A DNA stretch of 64,000 bases from NCBI RefSeq assembly GCF_050947875.1, contig NC_134572.1:154091105-154155104 (forward strand). The letters are read 5' to 3'. Positions 61,357-64,000 of the stretch are shown here, one piece after another. Source of the DNA: Dermacentor variabilis. Its lineage: Eukaryota > Arthropoda > Arachnida > Ixodida > Ixodidae. The notes under the pieces are model-generated. The model was not told where the DNA came from, searched no databases, and was given only the letters and a program-made list of their open reading frames with translations. The position numbers were made by a program, and so were the translations under genes. Within the stretch, counting starts at the first letter, position 1; each line of letters starts with the position of its first letter.

Positions 61357-62370
61357 GTGGCGCTATGACGCAAAGCTATTCCAATCTTTGCTATTACAAT
61401 TCTGCTATCAGTCCTCCATGATAGGCCCAAATATTTGCGACCCACCCCCACTCCTTCCCAATTTCCAGGTTACGAATAAAATTATCTCACTCCCACCCAT
61501 GTCGCCTGTCTCTCACGTGACATCACGTAAACCGCGAAGTTCATCATCTGATATGACCTATGAACAGCGATTATGCATGATTACATTGAACAAAAGTAAA
61601 ATATATATTTCTGATTCCAAGGCTTTTCACCATTAGCCCTCTGCTATTGATGAAAAGTTCTCGGGCAGCGCCACTTCGTCTGTATGTAAAGCAACGTCAC
61701 AATACCACGAAAACTCCGGGCGTGAAAGTGATACGTATGCGCTCAAGGTGCATTATTGTGCGAACTGTTTTTTTTGTGCATAGTCGGAGACTGCCCCGTT
61801 GCGAAAGGAATGGAATATGGCTGCCCGCCCATCGCTCAGGTTACTCGCGCCTGTCGGAGAGCATAGATTTATTCGCGTATAATAGAACTTTGCGAGGCAG
61901 TATAATGTTATCAGGCTCTTTCGGAACGTTCCCCAAGTCACTCTTCCAACTCGTCTTTGCTGAGAATTCGATTAAGCAGCTTTATTAACATTCCGTTGCA
62001 CGCCGCCATGATTTCCATCCAGGCCGTGCAAATAAGTAAGGGGAAGCTGACCAATCGCAGATGCCTGCGGAATCCTCTTCAACCGGTTGTCTATTTTCAC
62101 TGCGCTGACTCGGCCCCATTGAACCCTTCTCCATTTGAACGCGCTCCTCGCCTCTTCTCAGCCAATTTGATAAGAAAAACCGCTCAATGCAGGCAATGAT
62201 ATTCGTTGTGAAAGCAAACAAAAGGGACCTAAAACGAGGAGAACGATAAACTGGGCTGTTCAGACAACGCTGCTGGTCACTGCCCGATGCGTGCCTTGGC
62301 GTTTGCCTAAATTGGATGCGAGGAGACTGGAATAAAAACAGATTGGAGTAGCTTTGCGTTATATGGCCCT
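61357..62370. mobile_element. Non-autonomous TIR DNA transposon, copy 3 (about 1014 bp)
   Basis: The left end GTGGCGCTATGACGCAAAGC pairs with the inverted right end, whose plus strand reads GCTTTGCGTTATATGGCCCT. The same internal blocks as copies 1 and 2 occur in order: CCCTCTGCTATTGATGAAAA, ATATGGCTGCC, and TTCACTGCGCTGACTCGGCC. Both ends differ from the other copies in the same way (GCAAAGCT instead of GTAAAACT). A 235-codon minus-strand frame crosses its right end and is not a gene. Confidence 0.85.
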
Positions 62371-62660
62371 TGGTTGCTTTTCTGATGAAAGGGCAAAGTT
62401 TCTCAATTTCCGCTTTTTTCAGGTTGAGATAGATGGTACCATGCGTCGTTATTCGACTGAGTACAATTAGTTGCATGATTTGGCGAGTGTCTTGCTCTTT
62501 AAGGCTCTGAAGCATCATAGTAACCCACTTGATGAGGAACATGACTAGCACGAGCGAGACCTGAAGTTTGGGAACCGTAGCGCCGCCCAATCTATATATA
62601 TGAACGACAAGGGCGAGAACACGTACCGACTTCACTTTAGGTATATCTACCCATTTAGGG
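62371..62660. other. Spacer with a minus-strand hydrophobic frame
   Basis: The minus strand could encode KLQVSLVLVMFLIKWVTMML, a membrane-like segment, but no family is recognised and the frame runs into the TIR element. Confidence 0.3.
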
Positions 62661-62888
62661 TGTTGGGAGCTCGGTTCGGTGGACGGAAGCAATACACGTT
62701 CTGACAGCTTCAGAACAGAGAGTCTTTACTCAAATGTAAACGTATGTTTGCCGAGTGGCAGTGGTCGCAACCAATTTGGGCTGCCGCTTCCATGAAAGAG
62801 CAGGGGAAACGACTGACTGTATTTCCGGAGCAAGGGGCGATGAACCACACGGCGACGACAAGGAAGTGACGGACGGTCGCTGTAGCGA
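62661..62888 (-). repeat. Gypsy 3' LTR, about 228 bp
   Basis: The minus strand runs from a G-rich purine tract at 62890-62905 into CGCTACAGCGACC and ends CGAGCTCCCAACA. GAGTAAAGACTCTCTG sits near the end in the position of an LTR polyadenylation region. The exact 5' edge is uncertain because of the C/G run. Confidence 0.55.
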
Positions 62889-62939
62889 CCCCCCCCCCCG
62901 CCCCTTAGTATGTCAGAGGCTTAGGTGTGAATGACGGAG

Positions 62940-64000
62940 CGAATGAAGAGGTAATGTACAATATAGGCCGGTTTAATGCGGTACCACGAGACTGTTTCTT
63001 CTTTGCCGCGAACGACAATCTTCAAAGCTTTCTCTGCACGTGGAACCACACAAAAGAGCCCTTCATAGGAAGCAGTCAATTATGACTTGATAGAGTCGCG
63101 TCACAGAAAGAAGTCGTCGGTTTTGCCCATTGTCGGGAAACTAAACAAAGGCTTTCTGCGTGCGATACGGGGATGGGGGGGGGGGGAGTGTAGGTCGACG
63201 CTGGTCGCGTAGTAACGTAGCCTCTCCAAGTTATGCGTGGCCGCTGCCGCAGAGCCTTGCTGGGTGCCGAAAAATGGCCTAGAATGCGGACCAGTGGAGC
63301 ATTTCGGCTGCGCTGACTCGGAGTTCATCCTTGATTGTTTACAGCGCCAGTAGTACGAGGTGCAGCCTTTCCAGCCAATGCTGTGTGTCGAGTGTGGCGG
63401 TCAATGACGCCACCAGTTGGCGGTGGAGACGCTCAATCATGCCGCTTCTCTGTGGTTTGTAAGCCGTGATGTTATGAAGGCGCCTGCCGAACGGCCACGC
63501 AAGGGCAAAAAAAAGCGAGCTTTGTAATTGTCGGCCTCGGCCAGCAGTTAAGCGCAAAGGCCAACTCTACAGCGACATCCACATAGCAATAAGTGTTTCG
63601 GCCACTGTTTCCGCCATGATTTCTTGTAGAGGCGTCGCTTCAGGCCAGCTTGAGTACCGGTCCACACGCGTGAAAATTTGACTGAAACCGTTACAGAGCC
63701 GCAGAGGCCCAACCAAGTCTCAATGCACGTGATCGAAACGGCTCTCTTGTGTTTCGAATTGGCTGCACCGTTGAACACGTGCGCCGGGTCACATTCACGG
63801 CTTGACAGGCTTCGCTGCTTCTAGCCCAGCTTCGAACACCTTTGTAGACCCCTGGCCAGACGAAGACGTCTGTGATAAGCCTCTGGGTTGCTGTGATGAC
63901 GGGATGGTTTATCCCGTGCAGTGAATCAAATATTAGCCGCCGAAACTGATGGGGCACGAACGAGTGAGGAGCTGCCTGCGATGTGTCGCACGTAACAAAC
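62940..64000 (-). pseudogene. Gypsy integrase, catalytically broken
   Basis: Minus-strand order: FDSLHGINHPVITATQRLIT and FVWPGV from the zinc-binding HHCC domain, with the first Cys replaced by Ser (63814-63816, ARSSEACQ). The catalytic core follows over frame changes: a VGPLRLCNG-like segment, then TAGRGRQLQSSLF where the second catalytic Asp is Gly, ITAYKPQRSGMIERLHRQLV with the Glu kept, and HWLERLHLVLLAL. The C-terminal domain includes YEGLFCVVPRAEKALKIVV and TVSWYRIKPA. Frameshifts and residue loss make it inactive. Confidence 0.85.

Larger units (their letters stand above)
62661..64000 (-). mobile_element. Ty3/Gypsy element, 3' part, continues past the window
   Basis: Integrase coding sequence on the minus strand is followed by an LTR-like segment at 62661-62888. 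RT would lie beyond 64000. This is a different copy from the fragment at 59715-60490, because the domain order along the strand does not fit a single element. Confidence 0.75.

Noticed and set aside
61985..62692. 235-codon reverse-strand ORF
   Set aside because: About half of it lies inside TIR copy 3 and runs out through its end; the remainder is a hydrophobic stretch without a recognised family.

Overview
The window looks like repeat-rich, gene-poor DNA from an arthropod nuclear genome, most likely a hard tick. The grounds are five copies of a tRNA-headed SINE with a conserved tail, decayed non-LTR retrotransposons of at least two kinds, Ty3/Gypsy and BEL/Pao LTR elements, pogo-, Tc1- and Mutator-like DNA transposons, long simple repeats and AT-rich intron-like stretches. 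There is no bacterial operon structure, rRNA or intact tRNA gene, or CRISPR array. The tick assignment is inferred from remembered family resemblance; no search was run.

Layout. 0-7 kb: a GC-rich tandem repeat, then a 619-codon open frame joining the C-terminal part of a Mutator-like transposase to a YqaJ (lambda-exonuclease-like) nuclease, followed by about 3.2 kb of a 166/185-bp satellite with higher-order periodicity. 7-25 kb: mostly unassigned sequence with an interrupted SINE, a ~1 kb terminal-inverted-repeat element, a perfect hairpin, two more SINEs, a probable LINE 3' end and a Tc1 transposase remnant. 25-31 kb: AT-rich, intron/UTR-like, with one candidate terminal exon, a long inverted repeat and an uninterrupted (CA)66. 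31.5-35.9 kb: a nearly full-length but broken LINE (5' repeats, ORF1, endonuclease, reverse transcriptase). 36.3-38.7 kb: a BEL/Pao element with both LTRs and most of pol deleted. 38.8-40.9 kb: a dead pogo/Tigger transposon with a Gypsy solo LTR inside it. 41-52 kb: mostly AT-rich with minisatellites, two SINEs and a few weak exon or promoter candidates. 52.7-64 kb: dense mosaic of a second TIR-element copy, a minus-strand LINE with a microsatellite tail, a Gypsy LTR plus pol fragment, an I-group LINE RNase H fragment, a third TIR-element copy and a second Gypsy 3' end running off the window.

No complete, clearly functional host gene is visible. Almost every recognisable coding sequence belongs to a transposable element, and all except perhaps the Mutator/YqaJ frame carry stops, frameshifts or lost catalytic residues. 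The items most worth a second look are the transposase-nuclease fusion, the higher-order satellite beside it, the three-copy TIR family, and the LINE in which an ORF1 segment reappears inside the endonuclease region.
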